From assembly GCF_018070565.1 (NCBI RefSeq), contig NZ_JAGPXL010000001.1, positions 62,001 to 126,000 on the forward strand: a stretch of 64,000 nt of DNA, given 5' to 3'. The stretch comes from Streptomyces sp. B93 (GTDB lineage: Bacteria; Actinomycetota; Actinomycetes; Streptomycetales; Streptomycetaceae). The number at the start of each line of letters is the position of its first letter. Position 1 is the stretch's first letter. The notes beneath the pieces were generated by a model. It did not search any database. It was not told the DNA's origin and saw only the letters and a list, made by a program, of their open reading frames with translations. A program made the position numbers and the translations under genes. Shown here one piece after another: positions 24,223 through 32,854 of this stretch.

Positions 24223-25590
24223 ATGCGAACCCAGAGCCGACGCGCGCCACGCACCCTCTTCGCGGTGGCAGCCATAGGGACGCTGATCACTCCGCTCGCC
24301 GCCTGCTCCGGCGCGGGCGGCTCGGGATCCTCCGACGGCAACGCCATCAACGTCCTCATGGTGAACAACCCTCAGATGGTGGAGCTCCAGAAGCTCACCG
24401 CCGACCACTTCACCAAGGACACCGGCATCGAGGTGAACTTCACCGTCCTGCCGGAGAACGACGTCCGCGACAAGATCAGCCAGGACTTCGCCAACCAGGC
24501 GGGCCAGTACGACGTCGCCACCCTCAGCAACTACGAGATCCCCATCTACGCCAAGAACGGCTGGCTGCACTCCCTGGACTCCTACGTCGAGGGCGACACC
24601 GCCTTCGACCAGGACGACGTCCTCACCCCGATGACCCAGGCCCTCACCGCCGAGGACGGCAAGCTCTACGGCGAGCCCTTCTACGGCGAGTCCTCCTTCC
24701 TGATGTACCGCAAGGACGTCTTCGAGAAGGCGGGCCTGACGATGCCCGAGAAGCCCACCTGGACCCAGGTCGCCGACCTCGCCGCGAAGGTGGACGCCGC
24801 CGAGTCCGGCATGAAGGGCATCTGCCTGCGCGGACTGCCCGGCTGGGGCGAGGTGATGGCCCCGCTCACCACGGTCGTCAACACCTTCGGCGGCACCTGG
24901 TTCGACGAGAACTGGCAGGCCCGGCTGGACTCCAAGGAGTTCAAGGAGGCCACCCAGTTCTATGTCGACCTGGTCCGTGAGCACGGCGAGTCCGGCGCCG
25001 CCCAGGCGGGCTACGCCGAGTGCCTGAACAACATGACCCAGGGCAAGACGGCCATGTGGTACGACGCCACCGCGGGCGCCGGTTCCCTGGAGGCCAAGGA
25101 CTCCCCCGTCAAGGGCAAGATCGGCTACGTCCCCGCGCCGGTGGAGAAGACCGACAGCTCCGGCTGGCTCTACACCTGGGCCTGGGGCATCCAGAAGGCG
25201 TCCGGCAACGCCGAGAACGCCTGGAAGTTCATCTCCTGGGCTTCCGGCAAGGAGTACGAGAAGCTCGTCGGCGAGCAGATCGGCTGGTCCAACGTCCCGG
25301 CGGGCAAGCGCGCGTCGACGTACGACATCCCGGAGTACCGCTCGGAGGCCGCCGCGTTCGCGGACGTCACCCGGGACGCCATCGCCGGGGCCAAGCCGGA
25401 GGACCCGGGCGTGCAGCCCCGCCCCGCGCCCGGCATCCAGTTCGTCGGCATCCCCGAGTTCACCGACCTGGGCACCAAGGTCTCCCAGGAGATCAGCTCC
25501 GCCATCGCCGGACGGCAGTCCGTGGACAGCGCGCTGAAGAAGGCGCAGTCGCTCGCCGAGGCCGTCGGCAAGAAGTACGAGGGATCATGA
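24223..25590 (+). CDS. Polyol/sugar ABC transporter binding lipoprotein (SmoE-like)
   Basis: A 455-residue lipoprotein with signal TLFAVAAIGTLITPLAAC (lipobox LAAC). The sequence INVLMVNNPQMVELQKLTADHF and DVATLSNYEIPIYAKNGWL resembles sorbitol/mannitol-binding proteins, and CLRGLPGWGEVMAPLTTVVNTFGGTWFD is the characteristic mid-region of that group. An AGGAG ribosome site precedes ATG 24223. The next gene starts within its stop (ATGA, 25587-25590), so the four genes from here form one translationally coupled operon with a sugar-alcohol-type dehydrogenase. The ligand is inferred as a sugar alcohol. Confidence 0.85.
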   Translation: MRTQSRRAPRTLFAVAAIGTLITPLAACSGAGGSGSSDGNAINVLMVNNPQMVELQKLTADHFTKDTGIEVNFTVLPENDVRDKISQDFANQAGQYDVATLSNYEIPIYAKNGWLHSLDSYVEGDTAFDQDDVLTPMTQALTAEDGKLYGEPFYGESSFLMYRKDVFEKAGLTMPEKPTWTQVADLAAKVDAAESGMKGICLRGLPGWGEVMAPLTTVVNTFGGTWFDENWQARLDSKEFKEATQFYVDLVREHGESGAAQAGYAECLNNMTQGKTAMWYDATAGAGSLEAKDSPVKGKIGYVPAPVEKTDSSGWLYTWAWGIQKASGNAENAWKFISWASGKEYEKLVGEQIGWSNVPAGKRASTYDIPEYRSEAAAFADVTRDAIAGAKPEDPGVQPRPAPGIQFVGIPEFTDLGTKVSQEISSAIAGRQSVDSALKKAQSLAEAVGKKYEGS

Positions 25591-26534
25591 CCGTCACGAC
25601 TCCCCCCACCCGGGTCGCCGCCGCCCCCTCGCGGCCGGCGGCCCGGCGGCCCAACCGGATGCGCGCCTGGGCCACCCGGGCGCCCCTGCTGCCCGCGCTG
25701 ATCTTCATGATCGTCGTGACGCAGCTGCCCTTCGTGGCCACGCTGGTGATCTCGTTCCTCGACTGGAACTCGCTCTATCCCCAAGACCGCAAGTTCGCCG
25801 GGTTCTCCAACTACTCCGAGGTCCTCAGCACTCCTGAGCTGCGCAAGTCGGTCTGGACGACGATCCTGCTGACCGCCACGGTCGTCCTGGTCAGCCTGCT
25901 GCTCGGCCTGCTGCTGGCGCTCCTCCTGGACCGCCGCTTCCGCGGCCGGGCCGCCGTACGCACCATGCTCATCGCGCCCTTCCTGCTGGTGCCGATCGCC
26001 GCCGCGCTGCTGTGGAAGCACGTGCTGTTCAACCCGGAGTACGGCCTGTTCAACGGCGTACTGCGGTGGATCGGCGGCGAGGGCGCCGTCCAGCCGGACT
26101 GGATCTCCGAGATGCCGCTGATGGCGGTGGAGGCCTCGCTGATCTGGCAGTGGACCCCGTTCATGATGCTGATCCTGCTCGCCGGGCTACAGAGCCGCGA
26201 CCCCGAACTGGTCGAGGCGGCCCGGATGGACGGGGCGGGCGACTGGCAGGTGTTCGTCCACATCACGCTGCCGCACCTGCGCCGCTACCTGGAACTCGGC
26301 ATCCTGCTCGGCTCCATCTACATCGTGCAGAACTTCGACGCGGTGTTCACCATCACCTCCGGCGGCCTCGGCACCGCCAACCTGCCCTACACGATCTACC
26401 AGACCTTCTACCAGGCCCATGAGAACGGCCTCGCCTCCGCGGCGGGCGTCATCGTCGTCATCGGCTCGATCATCCTGGCGACCTTCGCGCTGCGCGTGGT
26501 GTCGTCGCTGTTCCGTGAGGAGGTGTCCCGCTGA
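25587..26534 (+). CDS. ABC transporter permease, MalF type (polyol importer)
   Basis: A 315-residue six-helix permease. The first helix APLLPALIFMIVVTQLPFVATLVISFL follows a basic N-terminus, and the coupling loop is LVEAARMDGAGDWQVFVHITLPHLRRYLELG. It overlaps the binding-protein stop by 4 bp, and its own TGA shares one base with the next ATG (TGATG). It pairs with the MalG-type permease that follows. Confidence 0.93.
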   Translation: MTVTTPPTRVAAAPSRPAARRPNRMRAWATRAPLLPALIFMIVVTQLPFVATLVISFLDWNSLYPQDRKFAGFSNYSEVLSTPELRKSVWTTILLTATVVLVSLLLGLLLALLLDRRFRGRAAVRTMLIAPFLLVPIAAALLWKHVLFNPEYGLFNGVLRWIGGEGAVQPDWISEMPLMAVEASLIWQWTPFMMLILLAGLQSRDPELVEAARMDGAGDWQVFVHITLPHLRRYLELGILLGSIYIVQNFDAVFTITSGGLGTANLPYTIYQTFYQAHENGLASAAGVIVVIGSIILATFALRVVSSLFREEVSR

Positions 26535-27415
26535 TGGCCACCACCACCGCGACCCCGGTCCGCGCCACCGCGACCCCGGCCGGCCCCCGAAACGGCCGGC
26601 TCAAGGGCGCCGTGCTGGGCGTCACCGCCTGGCTGGTCGGACTGCTGTTCGTCGCGCCCATCCTCTGGATGGTCCTGACGTCCTTCCACTCCGAGGCCGA
26701 CGCGGCGACCAACCCGCCGTCGCTCGCCGCCTCGCTCACCCTGGACAGCTACCGCGAGTTCTTCGGGGTGGCGGGCGGCGCCAGCCCCTGGCCCGCCCTG
26801 ATCAACAGCATGACGGCCTCGGTCGCCTCCACGCTGATCACCCTGCTGCTGGCGCTCCCCGCCGCCTACGCGCTGTCGATCCGCCCGGTCAAGCGCTGGA
26901 CCGACGTGCTGTTCTTCTTCCTCTCCACCAAGATGCTGCCGATGGTGGCGGGCCTGCTGCCGATCTACCTGTTCGCCAAGAACAGCGGCCTGCTCGACAA
27001 CATCTGGGCGCTGGTCATCCTCTACACGGCGATGAACCTGCCGATCGCGGTCTGGATGATGCAGTCCTTCCTCTCCGAGGTACCGGTCGCGATCATCGAG
27101 GCCGCCCAGATCGACGGCGCCAGACTCCCGACGATCCTGGGGCGGGTGGTGGCCCCCATCGCCCTGCCCGGCATCGCCGCCACCGCCCTGATCTGCTTCA
27201 TCTTCTCCTGGAACGAACTCCTCTTCGCCCGGGTCCTCACCGGGGTGGTCGCCGAGACGGCCCCCGTCTTCCTCACCGGCTTCATCACCAGCCAGGGCCT
27301 GTTCCTGGCCAAGGTGTGCGCCGCGTCGCTCGTCATCTCCCTGCCGGTGCTCGCCGCGGGGTTCGCCGCCCAGGACAAGCTGGTCCAGGGCCTGTCGTTG
27401 GGAGCCGTCAAATGA
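26534..27415 (+). CDS. ABC transporter permease, MalG type (polyol importer)
   Basis: A 293-residue permease with helix 1 GVTAWLVGLLFVAPILWMVLTSF and the EAA loop IEAAQIDGARLPTILGRVVAPIALPGI. The C-terminus DKLVQGLSLGAVK is the usual MalG-type ending. Its start shares a base with the preceding stop, and its end overlaps the dehydrogenase start by 4 bp (27412-27415). An ATPase is absent from the operon, so a shared one must be recruited. Confidence 0.93.
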   Translation: MATTTATPVRATATPAGPRNGRLKGAVLGVTAWLVGLLFVAPILWMVLTSFHSEADAATNPPSLAASLTLDSYREFFGVAGGASPWPALINSMTASVASTLITLLLALPAAYALSIRPVKRWTDVLFFFLSTKMLPMVAGLLPIYLFAKNSGLLDNIWALVILYTAMNLPIAVWMMQSFLSEVPVAIIEAAQIDGARLPTILGRVVAPIALPGIAATALICFIFSWNELLFARVLTGVVAETAPVFLTGFITSQGLFLAKVCAASLVISLPVLAAGFAAQDKLVQGLSLGAVK

Positions 27416-28401
27416 AGGCCGCCGTCATCGAGTCCGTGGGCCGGGCCGTCGTCGCCGAGGTCCCGGACCCGACGCCGGGCCCGCGCGAGGTCGTCGTGGA
27501 GGTCGCCGCGTGCGGCCTGTGCGGCACCGACCTGCACATCCTCCAGGGCGAGTTCGCGCCCAAGCTGCCGATCGTGCCGGGCCACGAGTTCGCGGGCGAG
27601 GTGGTCGGCGTCGGCACACAGGTCACCGAGGTGTCGATCGGCGACCGCGTGGCGGTGGACCCCTCCCTCTACTGCTACGAGTGCCGCTACTGCCGCAACG
27701 GCCACAACAACATGTGCGAGCGCTGGGCGGCCATCGGCGTCACCACGGCGGGCGGCGCCGCCCAGTACGCGGTGGCGCCCGTCGCCAACTGCGTGAAGCT
27801 CCCCGAGCACGTCCGCACCGAGGACGCCGCCCTGGTCGAGCCCCTCTCCTGCGCGGTACGCGGCTACGACGTCCTCCAGTCCCGGATGGGCGCGCACGTC
27901 CTGATCTACGGCTCGGGGACGATGGGCCTGATGATGCTGGAACTGGCCAAGCGCACCGGCGCGGCAAGCGTCGACGTCGTGGACGTCAACCCGTCCCGCC
28001 TGGAGACGGCCCGCCGCCTAGGCGTGACCGCGTCCGCGGCGAACCCCGACGAACTGGACCGCCCCCAGGGCTGGGACCTCGTCATCGACGCGACCGGCAA
28101 CGCGGCGGCCATCCAGGACGGCCTCGACCGCGTCGCCAAGGCGGGCACCTTCCTCCAGTTCGGCGTCGCCGACTACGCGACCCGGGTCCAGATCGACCCG
28201 TACCGCATCTACAACCAGGAGATCACCATCACCGGCTCCATGGCCGTCCTCCACAGCTTCGAACGCGCGGCGGAACTCTTCGCCAACGGCGTCCTGGACC
28301 CGGACGTCTTCATCAGCGACCGCATCCCGCTGGACCGCTACCCCGAGGCACTGGACCAGTTCAAGGCGGGGGTGGGCAGGAAGATCGTGGTGGTGCCGTA
28401 G
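27412..28401 (+). CDS. Zinc-dependent medium-chain alcohol dehydrogenase (sorbitol-dehydrogenase-like)
   Basis: A 329-residue MDR dehydrogenase. The catalytic zinc site is CGLCGTDLHIL, GHEFAGEVVGVG and an acidic residue in the ALVEPLSCAVRG block. The structural zinc lobe is the four-cysteine cluster in CYECRYCRNGHNNMCE. The nucleotide-binding turn is YGSGTMGLMM, followed by an aspartate in VVDVNPSR that favours NAD. It closes the polyol operon by a 4-bp overlap and would oxidise the imported sugar alcohol to a ketose. Substrate (sorbitol, mannitol, arabitol or similar) is not resolvable here. Confidence 0.88.
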   Translation: MKAAVIESVGRAVVAEVPDPTPGPREVVVEVAACGLCGTDLHILQGEFAPKLPIVPGHEFAGEVVGVGTQVTEVSIGDRVAVDPSLYCYECRYCRNGHNNMCERWAAIGVTTAGGAAQYAVAPVANCVKLPEHVRTEDAALVEPLSCAVRGYDVLQSRMGAHVLIYGSGTMGLMMLELAKRTGAASVDVVDVNPSRLETARRLGVTASAANPDELDRPQGWDLVIDATGNAAAIQDGLDRVAKAGTFLQFGVADYATRVQIDPYRIYNQEITITGSMAVLHSFERAAELFANGVLDPDVFISDRIPLDRYPEALDQFKAGVGRKIVVVP

Positions 28402-28420
28402 CCTTTCAGCCACGCCCATT

Positions 28421-28500
28421 CAGCCCGTCCGGCGATTGAGGACAAGGCCCGTCCAGGGCCGAAGCGGGGGCTTGGGAGCGGCAGCCCAGGGCCGGGAAGG
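28421..28500. repeat. Dispersed Streptomyces-type intergenic repeat
   Basis: The stretch opening CAGCCCGTCCGGCGATTGAG and continuing through GACAAGGCCCGTCCAGGGCC and a GAAGCGGGGGCTTGGG block matches, as I recall it, a very common intergenic repeat of Streptomyces chromosomes (GTCCGGCG-TTGAGGAC core). It contains self-complementary parts and follows the polyol operon, so it may help end that transcript. The rest of the 195-bp gap 28402-28596 has no gene. Confidence 0.55.
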
Positions 28501-28596
28501 GAAGGGGCGGCGGGGGCGAAAAGGACCCTTGCGCCAAGCCCTCATCACCCGACCGGAGTAAGGGAACGGTAAGAGCCCTTCGATCGTTCACCCGGC

Positions 28597-29787
28597 ATGA
28601 CCGCTATGACCCCCGGCTCGAACATCCCACTCCCCGCCCCCCGCGTGGCGGTGGACGTCGCCGCCCCCGTGCGCCTCGACGTCTCGGGCCTCCTCCTCAC
28701 CGCCGACGGCAAGGTCCGCTCGGACGACGACTTCATCTTCTACAACCAGCCGGCCGGCCCGGGCGTGACCTACCGCTCGGGCGGCGGCACGGCCCCCGAC
28801 GCGATCACCGTCGACACCACCGCCCTCCCCCCGGGCATCGAGAAGATCGTCGTCACCGCCAGCCCCGACGCCGCGGGCCAGACCTTCCAGGGCGTCGAGC
28901 CCACCGCCACCCTCCGCAACGCGGACGACAACACCGTCCTGGCCACCTTCACACCCCCGCAGCTCGGCAACGAGACGGCCCTGGTGGTCATCGAGATCTA
29001 CCTGCGCAACGGCCAGTGGAAGGCCCGCGCGGTCGGCCAGGGCTACGCCAACGGCCTGGCGGGCATCGCCACCGACTTCGGCGTCACGGTCGAGGAACCG
29101 ACGCCCACCCCGGTGACGCCCCCGGCTCCGGTGACGCCCCCGGCCACGGTGACCCCGCCGGTCGCGGCACCCCCGGCCCCCGCCGCACCCCCGGCCGCCG
29201 CCCCCACCGGCAAGATCAACCTCGACAAGGGCCGCGTCAGCCTCCAGAAGAACCAGACCGTCTCCCTGGTCAAGGGCGGCCGCCCGCTGCTCTCCCAGGT
29301 CAAGATGGGCCTCGGCTGGGAGCCCGCCTACCGCGGCAAGGACATCGACCTGGACGCCTCCGTCATCGCCTACGGCCCCCAGCGCAACCACATCGACAGC
29401 TGCTACTTCGGCAAGCTGACGATCGTCGGCGGCGCGATCAGGCACTCCGGCGACAACCTCACCGGCGAGGGCGGTGGCGACGACGAGGTGATCACCGTGG
29501 ACCTCGGCCGTCTCCCCCAGGAGGTCACCGGCCTGGTCTTCACCGTCAACTCCTTCTCCGGCCAGAAGTTCACCGAGGTCGCCAAGGCCTACTGCCGCCT
29601 GCTGGACGCCGCGTCCGGCGAGGAGCTGGTCCGCTTCGACCTCACCAACGCCGAGGCGCAGACCGGCGTGATGATGGCCAAGCTGATCCGGCAGTACTCG
29701 GGCGAGTGGGAGATGACGGCCATGGGCGACTTCGTCAAGGCCCGCACGGTCCGCAACATGGTGAAGCCCGCGGCCCAGGCCCTCTGA
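28597..29787 (+). CDS. TerD-family protein with two TerD domains
   Basis: A 396-residue protein with two calcium-binding TerD-like domains. Domain 1 is about residues 15-165, containing KVRSDDDFIFYNQP, GGGTAPDAITVDTTALP and ATLRNADDNTVLATF. A proline/threonine/valine-rich linker spans about 166-205. Domain 2 is about 210-395 (INLDKGRVSLQKNQTVSLVKG, KMGLGWEP, GKDIDLDASVIAYG, GEGGGDDEVITVDLGRLPQEVTGLVFTVNSFSGQKFTEV). The acidic loops are typical Ca2+ sites of the family, which is linked to tellurite and general stress resistance. No other ter gene is adjacent. The function of stand-alone Streptomyces TerD proteins is only partly understood. Confidence 0.88.
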   Translation: MTAMTPGSNIPLPAPRVAVDVAAPVRLDVSGLLLTADGKVRSDDDFIFYNQPAGPGVTYRSGGGTAPDAITVDTTALPPGIEKIVVTASPDAAGQTFQGVEPTATLRNADDNTVLATFTPPQLGNETALVVIEIYLRNGQWKARAVGQGYANGLAGIATDFGVTVEEPTPTPVTPPAPVTPPATVTPPVAAPPAPAAPPAAAPTGKINLDKGRVSLQKNQTVSLVKGGRPLLSQVKMGLGWEPAYRGKDIDLDASVIAYGPQRNHIDSCYFGKLTIVGGAIRHSGDNLTGEGGGDDEVITVDLGRLPQEVTGLVFTVNSFSGQKFTEVAKAYCRLLDAASGEELVRFDLTNAEAQTGVMMAKLIRQYSGEWEMTAMGDFVKARTVRNMVKPAAQAL

Positions 29788-29797
29788 CCAGTCGGGA

Positions 29798-29822
29798 AGG
29801 TGGGGCCACCAAGGCCCCACCT
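29798..29822. terminator. Bidirectional hairpin between the TerD gene and a convergent gene
   Basis: A perfect 10-bp stem AGGTGGGGCC / GGCCCCACCT encloses a five-base loop. It lies in the 61-bp gap between two converging genes and can serve either. Confidence 0.7.
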
Positions 29823-29848
29823 CCGCCCGGCTTGCCGGTCCCCGCCCC

Positions 29849-31276
29849 TCAGTTCCCCTGTTGCGACCGCGCCTTGAACGCCGCCTTCCGGGCCTCCTTG
29901 GCGACCTTCTTGTCCGGGTGCAGCCGTCCCATGGCCTCCAGGACGTCGGCGGTGGCCGGGTGGTCGACGCGCCAGGCCGCCGCGAAGAAGCCGCTGTGCT
30001 GCTGGGCGAGGCCCTGCACCAGGGCGCGCAGCTCCTCGGAGTTGCCCTCGGCGGCCAGCTGGGCCGCGAGGGTATCGACGGTCAGCCAGAAGATCATGTC
30101 CTGGGAGGGCGCGGGCACGTCCGGCAGCCCGTGCTCGCTCAGCCACACCCGGGCGAGCCCGCCGAGTTCGGGGTCGTCGAGGACCTCCCGCAGCGCGGGC
30201 TCGGCCTCCGCGCCGACCAGCGACAGCGCCTGCTGGCAGCGCAGCCTGCGCAGCGGCGCCCCGGGGTCGGAGCCCCGCGCGGCGGCCAGCAGTTCCCGGG
30301 CGGCGGCCAGCGGCCGGCGGCGGGCCAGCCACTGCTCGGTCTCGGCCTGCGCGGCCCGCGGCCCGAACCCGGCGGTGCCGTCCAGCAGCGCGTCCGCGCC
30401 CTTGTCGGCGAGGTCACCGACCATGGGCGCCTCGACGCCGGACTCCAGCAGCCGCGCCCGCAGCCCGTAGAGGCCGAGGGGCGTCAGCCGGACCATGCCG
30501 TAGCGGGAGACGTCGGTGTCGTCGACCGCCGGGACGGGCTCCTCGTCGGCGTCGGCCATCAGCGCCTCGTCGACGGGCTGGTACTCGACCAGCCCCACCG
30601 GTTCCAGGGTCCGGAACTGGTCGTCCAGCCGCATCATCGCGTCGGACACCTGCTCCAGGACGTCGTTGGTGGGCTCCCCCATGTCGCTGGGCACGATCAC
30701 CGACGCGGCGAGCGCGGGCAGCGGCACGGGGGCCTCGCCGGGCCCGTCCTCGCTGGCGGAGAGCAGGTACAGGTTGCCGAGGACCCCGTCGAGGAAGTCC
30801 GCCTCGGCCTCCGGGTCCCAGTCCAGCGTGGACAGGTCGACCCGGCCGCCCTCGTCCATCGCCTCCAGCAGACCGTCCAGGTCGGGCACGGCGGCATCGG
30901 CGAGGACGGTCTCCAGGGCCGCCAGCCACACCCCGAGCACGTCCTGCGGCGAACCGCCGGTGAGCAGCTCCAGACCGGCGCCCGCCGTCACGGTGCCCTC
31001 CTCCTCGTCGACGATCTCGACGAGCCCGGTGTCCACGGCGACCCGCCAGGCCTCGCTGGCGTACGCGGCGACGTCCTCACCGGTCAGCCCGAGCGCCTCG
31101 GCCGCGGCGGGCAGCTGCTCCTCCACCAGCCCGCCCCCGGCGTCCACCCGGGTCGCGGGTCCGGCCCAGCGGGCGAGCCGGGCGGCCCGGGACAGCACCG
31201 GCGTGGACAGCGCGGCACGCGCCAGCTCCGCTTCGGAGGACAGCCGCACCGGCGGCAGGGAGGAGCTGTCTGACAT
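29849..31276 (-). CDS. Conserved hypothetical protein
   Basis: A 475-residue acidic, alanine- and leucine-rich soluble protein with no signal or membrane helix and no family I recognise. The middle is strongly acidic (DLSTLDWDPEAEADFLDGVLG). Residues about 330-385 (LRRLRCQQALSLVGAEAEPALREVLDDPELGGLARVWL) look like HEAT/ARM-type helical repeats, and the C-terminal 25 residues are basic. An AGGAGA ribosome site precedes ATG 31276, and a TAGGCT -10-like hexamer lies about 40 bp upstream. It is separated from the TerD gene by a hairpin and is probably a single-gene transcript. No function is proposed. Confidence 0.7.
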   Translation of the reverse strand: MSDSSSLPPVRLSSEAELARAALSTPVLSRAARLARWAGPATRVDAGGGLVEEQLPAAAEALGLTGEDVAAYASEAWRVAVDTGLVEIVDEEEGTVTAGAGLELLTGGSPQDVLGVWLAALETVLADAAVPDLDGLLEAMDEGGRVDLSTLDWDPEAEADFLDGVLGNLYLLSASEDGPGEAPVPLPALAASVIVPSDMGEPTNDVLEQVSDAMMRLDDQFRTLEPVGLVEYQPVDEALMADADEEPVPAVDDTDVSRYGMVRLTPLGLYGLRARLLESGVEAPMVGDLADKGADALLDGTAGFGPRAAQAETEQWLARRRPLAAARELLAAARGSDPGAPLRRLRCQQALSLVGAEAEPALREVLDDPELGGLARVWLSEHGLPDVPAPSQDMIFWLTVDTLAAQLAAEGNSEELRALVQGLAQQHSGFFAAAWRVDHPATADVLEAMGRLHPDKKVAKEARKAAFKARSQQGN

Positions 31277-31434
31277 GGGCTGGTTCTCCTAGGGGGTTGG
31301 GTTCAACCGCTCAGCCTAGACGGGTTTCCACCCATGCCGCCCGGTTCCTCTCCGCACCGCCCGCCGTACATGGCCGAAACCCCGGCAAGTGGCCGGTGCG
31401 CACGGGCCATTGACCCGCGTGGCAGCCCTGCGGG

Positions 31435-32172
31435 TCACCCCGGGACCAGCCCGAGGGCGTGCTCGTACCGGCTGCCGGTGAAGCCCTTCACCCCGGGGTA
31501 CGTGCGGACGCGTTCCCACAGCGGGGTCGGCGCCCCGATGCCCGCGCCGGGGGCGGCGAGGGCGGCGTCGTAGGCCTGGTCGCTCTCCCACTCGGCGTAG
31601 TTGAGGACATGGCCGCCGTCGCCGCTGAGGTGGAAGTGGGCGGCGATCAGGCCGTCGTGGCCGTCAGGCTCCTCGGTGAGGGCGGTCAGCACGGTGTCGG
31701 TCCAGTCGCGGCGGCGCCCGCGGGCGTCCGGTTCGAAGTCGATGCGTACGGTGACGACGAGGCCCGGCACCCGGGTGTCACCGGCGGCCCGCGCGTGGGA
31801 GCGGTAGTGGCGGTACCGGTCGAGGCCCTGACGCCGGATGCCGGGCACGGCGGTGTCGATCTCGTCGACGCGTTCCTGGCGTCGGGTCCTGGCGAACGCC
31901 TCGTACGCGTGCTCGGCCGTCCACTGGGAGTGGTGCAGCAGGGTGGCGCCGTCGCCGCCGGTGTAGACGTGGTAGGCGAGCAGTCCGGGGGCGGGCCACT
32001 CGCGGCGCTCCCAGGTGTGCGCGATCGCCGCGACGGTCGCCCGCTGCCGGTCGGGGGTGTCCACCCGCCAGGTACTGAAGAAGGGCGCCCCCACGTCGGG
32101 ACGGGTGAGGTCGGGGTGGCTGTCGGTACGGCGGGTCACGGGGGCCTCCCTGAGCGGTCGCTGATCGGACAT
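31435..32172 (-). CDS. Antibiotic biosynthesis monooxygenase (ABM)-like protein, two tandem domains
   Basis: A 245-residue protein made of two related ferredoxin-like (dimeric alpha/beta barrel) halves. The first spans residues about 25-115 (PFFSTWRVDTPDRQRATVAAIAHTWERR, LLHHSQWTAEHAYEAFART), the second about 135-230 (LVVTVRIDFEPDARGRRRDWTDTVLTAL, VLNYAEWESDQAYDAAL). Both halves have the ABM pattern of a beta-strand, long helix and an aromatic S/AxWxSxxAY motif. The family includes cofactor-free oxygenases but many members are uncharacterised. ATG 32172 is preferred over GTG 32181 because GAAGGG is better spaced. A MerR-type inverted repeat lies directly upstream, so it is probably stress-inducible. 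Confidence 0.75.
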   Translation of the reverse strand: MSDQRPLREAPVTRRTDSHPDLTRPDVGAPFFSTWRVDTPDRQRATVAAIAHTWERREWPAPGLLAYHVYTGGDGATLLHHSQWTAEHAYEAFARTRRQERVDEIDTAVPGIRRQGLDRYRHYRSHARAAGDTRVPGLVVTVRIDFEPDARGRRRDWTDTVLTALTEEPDGHDGLIAAHFHLSGDGGHVLNYAEWESDQAYDAALAAPGAGIGAPTPLWERVRTYPGVKGFTGSRYEHALGLVPG

Positions 32173-32184
32173 GCGACCCACCCT

Positions 32185-32210
32185 TCAACCTCGACCAAGG
32201 TTGAGGTCAA
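32185..32210 (-). promoter_or_regulatory. MerR-type operator/promoter of the ABM-like gene
   Basis: On the minus strand a TTGACC -35 hexamer (32210-32205) is followed by the inverted repeat TCAACCT / AGGTTGA separated by six bases, then AAGGGT at a 19-bp spacing. A dyad inside an over-long 19-bp spacer is the hallmark of MerR-family activation. No MerR gene is in the window. Confidence 0.6.
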
Positions 32211-32284
32211 GGGGGTGCCGGAGGCGAGGGCTCACGGAAAGGCCCGGACGGGCACGTCCCCCGCCCGGGCCGCTTCCGGCGTGT

Positions 32285-32686
32285 TCACCGTCCGCCGTTG
32301 TGCCGCCGTCGCAGGACGTTCGCCGCGACCACGGCGGCACCGGCCGCCGCACCGGCCATCAGCACCGGCCGGGGATGCCGCAGCCCGGCCTGGACGGCCG
32401 TGCGCACCGGTGTCGGCGCACGGTGTTCGACGGCGTGACCCGCCTGGGTCGCCTTGTCCTGCACAGTGTGTCCGGCCTGTGCGGCGCTGCTGCGCAGCTG
32501 GACCGTCATCGCGCCCGCCTTGTCGCGGAAGTCGGCCGCCCGGGCGCGGGCACGGCCCTTCACATCCGCCTTGGCCGCCAGTTCCTCGACGGTGTCGCCG
32601 AGGCGGCCCCTGGTCCGCTCCACCTGCTGCCGCAGCTCGTCGGGACCCTTGGCTCCACCGGCCCCCTTGGCTGCCCTGTCCGTCAT
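32285..32686 (-). CDS. DUF3618 membrane-associated protein
   Basis: A 133-residue protein. The N-terminal half is the DUF3618 motif (DELRQQVERTRGRLGDTVEELAAKADVKGRARA), a coiled amphipathic region with Lys/Ala repeats. A C-terminal hydrophobic segment of about 18 residues (VLMAGAAAGAAVVAANV) is followed by a basic tail RRRHNGG. The family is common in actinobacteria and usually lies next to phage-holin-like membrane genes, absent here. The ATG at 32686 follows AGGAAAGGG. Function unknown; cell-envelope stress is often suggested. Confidence 0.8.
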   Translation of the reverse strand: MTDRAAKGAGGAKGPDELRQQVERTRGRLGDTVEELAAKADVKGRARARAADFRDKAGAMTVQLRSSAAQAGHTVQDKATQAGHAVEHRAPTPVRTAVQAGLRHPRPVLMAGAAAGAAVVAANVLRRRHNGGR

Positions 32687-32854
32687 CGATGTGCCCTTTC
32701 CTCGGATGCGCGGCGTCCGGGTACCCCGACGCGCCCGCCGATACCCCTGCGTGACCGCCCGGAGACGGCACCCACCCACACTCCACCATCACTTATCGAT
32801 ACCGCGTAGCAGAATTAAGTAGATCTGAACAATCGGGATGCCGACACTGCTCTC

